Both the position numbers and the translations under genes were made by a program. From assembly GCA_903938955.1 (NCBI GenBank), contig CAJAFJ010000156.1, positions 1 to 18,327 on the forward strand: 18,327 nt of DNA. The letters run 5' to 3'. The stretch is from an uncultured beta proteobacterium (lineage in GTDB: Bacteria > Pseudomonadota > Gammaproteobacteria > Burkholderiales > Burkholderiaceae). The notes under the pieces were generated by a model, which saw nothing but the letters and a program-made list of their open reading frames with translations, was not told the DNA's origin and ran no database searches. Positions 16,598 through 18,327 of this stretch are shown here, one piece after another. Within the stretch, counting starts at the first letter, position 1; every line of letters starts with the position of its first letter.

Positions 16598-17221
16598 ATG
16601 TACATTCCTGAACACTTTGCTGAAACCCGACCCGAGGAGTTGCAGCGCATCATTCGTGAACACCCGTTGGGGACGCTGGTCTCCCACGGAGATGCTGGAC
16701 TGGACGCCGACCATATTCCATTTGAGTTCGACGCGGCTGCGGGAACTTATGGGGTACTTGCAGCGCATGTGGCTCGGGCGAATACGCTCTGGCAGCGCTG
16801 CCCAACTGGTACACCGGTGATGGTGGTGTTTCGCGGCGCAGAAGCCTACATCTCACCCAACTGGTATCCCAGCAAGCATGAGACACATCGACAAGTGCCG
16901 ACCTGGAACTATGAGGTGGTGCATGCACACGGCACGATCACCGTGCATGACGACGAGCGTTTTGTCCGGCGCATGGTGGCACGTCTCACTCGGCGCCACG
17001 AGGCCAGTGAGCCCAAACCTTGGAAGATGGGCGATTCTGCGCCGGAGTTCATCAACCCCATGCTGCGCCACATTGTGGGCATCGAGATCGCTATCACCTC
17101 GCTGGTCGGCAAAGTCAAGCTCAGCCAAAACCGGGAAATGCGGGACCGTCTGAACGCTGCCAGCACACTGGATGAACGCGGTCACAGCGCCATGGCGCAG
17201 GCCATGCGTCAGGCTGGATGA
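16598..17221 (+). CDS. FMN-binding split-barrel protein, PaiB family
   Basis: A 207-residue protein that opens with MYIPEHFAETRPEELQRIIR and LGTLVSHGDAGLDADHIPFE, the signature of PaiB-type proteins. AHVARANTLWQ, AYISPNWYPSK and VPTWNYEVVHAHGTI follow in normal order. The family has an FMN-binding split-barrel fold. PaiB of Bacillus was described as a negative regulator; in proteobacteria the role is less clear. The usual partner is a MocR regulator, as here. The ATG lacks a clear Shine-Dalgarno (ACACCCTCT precedes it). Its stop overlaps the next start in ATGA. Confidence 0.93.
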   Translation: MYIPEHFAETRPEELQRIIREHPLGTLVSHGDAGLDADHIPFEFDAAAGTYGVLAAHVARANTLWQRCPTGTPVMVVFRGAEAYISPNWYPSKHETHRQVPTWNYEVVHAHGTITVHDDERFVRRMVARLTRRHEASEPKPWKMGDSAPEFINPMLRHIVGIEIAITSLVGKVKLSQNREMRDRLNAASTLDERGHSAMAQAMRQAG

Positions 17222-17568
17222 GTGCCGTGTACTCATCTACGTTCACGTTCGCCAAAGGCGAGTTCGACGACGCATTTCATAAGCTGGATGCCGAGATTGC
17301 ACAACTGGCGAAATCCATCCCCGGTTACCTTGGTGAGGAGGTCTGGGAGAATCCTTCGACCGGGCTCTTGGCTAATGTGTATTACTGGGCGTCGATGGAA
17401 GCACTGCGAGCATTGATCCAGCATCCGGTACATATTGCCGCCAAGCAACAGCGGTCAAAATGGCTCAATGGCTACCAGGTTGTGATTGCCGAGGTGATTC
17501 GTGTTTATGGCGACGGCGGTATCACACACCCGCTGGCCCACCTGTCATCGCATCAGACGCAGGCGTGA
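17218..17568 (+). CDS. antibiotic biosynthesis monooxygenase (ABM)-domain protein
   Basis: A 116-residue protein with a dimeric alpha/beta-barrel pattern: YSSTFTFAKGEFDDAFHKLD, then IPGYLGEEVWEN and NVYYWASMEALRALIQHPVH, with the late His pair in HPVHIAAKQQ. ABM-fold proteins include small cofactor-free monooxygenases and heme-degrading enzymes; the substrate is unknown. Its ATG overlaps the PaiB-like stop, so the two are coupled. The stop at 17566-17568 is followed directly, in the same frame, by the LysE remnant, so the boundary looks like a deletion junction. Confidence 0.85.
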   Translation: MSAVYSSTFTFAKGEFDDAFHKLDAEIAQLAKSIPGYLGEEVWENPSTGLLANVYYWASMEALRALIQHPVHIAAKQQRSKWLNGYQVVIAEVIRVYGDGGITHPLAHLSSHQTQA

Positions 17569-17574
17569 TCTCAA

Positions 17575-17874
17575 AACACCGGCCCCGGCCCAGGTATTGC
17601 CTATGTGGTTGCCCGCACGGTGGCTGGCGGCCGGTCTGAGGGTCTGGCGTCCTGTTTGGGCACCGGCCTGGGTGGCTTGCTGCATGTGCTCGCCGCCGCG
17701 CTGGGCCTGTCCTTGATCATTGCCCAGTCCGCCTGGGCGTTTAACGTCTTGAAGTACGTGGGTGCGGCCTACTTGGTTTACCTGGGTGTCCGCATGCTGC
17801 TGCGCAAAGAGCAGTCCGCCACGGTCGATGCGGTGGCATCAGCTTTCAGGAAATCCAATTCCAACTGTGATTGA
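17575..17874 (+). pseudogene. LysE-family amino-acid exporter remnant, truncated at both ends
   Basis: The frame reads GPGPGIAYVVARTVAGGRSE, then GLASCLGTGLGGLLHVLAAA, then LKYVGAAYLVYLGVRMLLRK, which is the N-terminal third of a LysE/RhtB transporter. The first ~15-20 residues, including the start and first half of TM1, are missing; sequence similarity begins a few bases after the ABM stop. After about residue 85 the frame leaves the family (FRKSNSNCD) and stops, so more than half of a ~205-residue protein is lost. A GTG at 17605 could serve as a start but would not give a complete transporter. LysE genes commonly accompany MocR/PaiB pairs. Confidence 0.85.
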
Positions 17875-18079
17875 TGCTTGTTTATAAAACCCTAGGTGAC
17901 TGTTGGGGAAATTTGCCATGACGATCACAATTGCCTACGATAGTGTGAAGTATCAATAGGGATCAGCATGTTCGCCTATAAGAATAGGCCGCCACCCTTG
18001 ATGACGACCCCGCAATGGGTCTTGCCCGATCGTTGGGCGATAGTCAAGCAATAAATACAAACAGCGAAAGGAATAGAAA
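17875..18079. other. AT-richer 205-base spacer, no clear gene
   Basis: Base composition drops compared with the rest of the window. One possible tiny frame, ATG 17968 to TAA 18054 (28 residues, starting MFAYKNRPPPLMTT, with AGGG upstream), was noted but has no recognised relative. The spacer should hold the promoter of the lipoprotein gene; no convincing -35/-10 pair was picked. Confidence 0.5.
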
Positions 18080-18327
18080 ATGAAAAAGACCTGTCTGCTG
18101 ATTGCACTATCGGTGACCCTTATCCAGGGTTGCTATACCGCGCCACCCTACCAGTCATCCAGCCATGTTTCAGTCGGAGTCGGTTACCCGGGTGTCAACA
18201 TCGGTATCAATTATTCGACGTACCCGGACCTGGTCCTGATACCGGGCTATCCCGTTTACTACGCCCCCGCGGTGAATTCAAATTACTTCTTTTACGACGG
18301 CCTGTACTGGGTGTTCCAGAGCGATAA
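18080..18327 (+). CDS. small lipoprotein, 5' part (3' truncated by window)
   Basis: An ATG at 18080 is preceded by AAAGGAATAG at suitable distance and the frame stays open to the window end. Residues 1-18 (MKKTCLLIALSVTLIQGC) are a clear lipoprotein signal with Cys18. The mature part is rich in Tyr, Pro and Gly: SVGVGYPGVNIGINY, IPGYPVYYAPAV and FFYDGLYWVF. This Tyr-rich pattern with a YDGxYWVFQ block is common in small envelope proteins of beta- and gammaproteobacteria of unknown role. The product is expected at the outer membrane or periplasmic face. Lower GC than its neighbours. Confidence 0.8.
   Translation, partial: MKKTCLLIALSVTLIQGCYTAPPYQSSSHVSVGVGYPGVNIGINYSTYPDLVLIPGYPVYYAPAVNSNYFFYDGLYWVFQSD

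Overview
The window looks like a chromosomal segment of a betaproteobacterium, most likely Burkholderiales in or near the Comamonadaceae (Rhodoferax/Polaromonas-like). This rests on high GC, ATGA-type gene overlaps, and the flavour of the MocR, PaiB, LysE and lipoprotein genes. It is an inference; no rRNA or other phylogenetic marker is present. No tRNA, rRNA, CRISPR array or intact insertion sequence was seen.

Layout. (1) Bases 1-3441, plus strand: the 3' part of an MFS transporter, a cyclophilin-like lipoprotein, a zinc alcohol dehydrogenase of the YahK/CAD type and a membrane-anchored metallo-beta-lactamase-fold hydrolase, closely spaced as one operon. (2) Bases about 3.6-14.6 kb: an accessory block, almost all on the minus strand. 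It holds an eight-gene operon (BON protein, CBS-pair protein, acetate-CoA ligase, E1 alpha, E1 beta and E2 of a pyruvate-dehydrogenase-type complex, an acyl carrier protein, and an unrecognised Cys-rich membrane protein). It also holds a lone plus-strand phosphoribosyltransferase and a four-gene operon amrB-amrA-amrS-alpha/beta hydrolase (the AmmeMemoRadiSam system). (3) Bases 15.0-17.6 kb: a divergent MocR/PdxR-type regulator, then a PaiB-like flavoprotein and an ABM-domain protein, followed by a broken LysE exporter. (4) Bases 17.9 kb to the end: an AT-richer gap and the start of a small lipoprotein gene.

The most striking large-scale structure is that the accessory block is bracketed by two diverged copies of a ~130-155 bp repeat in inverted orientation (3441-3595 and 14735-14862). 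The left copy begins at the stop codon of the hydrolase gene. Next to the right copy is a short in-frame remnant that resembles the C-terminal part of an MmeI-like DNA methyltransferase. The block therefore appears to have been inserted or rearranged between unrelated neighbourhoods.

How the genes may work together (inference). The operon has two routes to acetyl-CoA, from pyruvate via E1/E2 and from acetate via the ligase, plus a private acyl carrier protein, but no E3. BON, CBS and phosphoribosyltransferase genes are typical companions in stress or low-energy gene sets. FNR/ANR-like palindromes lie upstream of the BON-led operon and of amrB, and the first is ideally spaced from a -10-like hexamer. 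This suggests, without proving, that the whole block is an oxygen- or energy-responsive module that includes the oxygen-sensitive radical SAM system.
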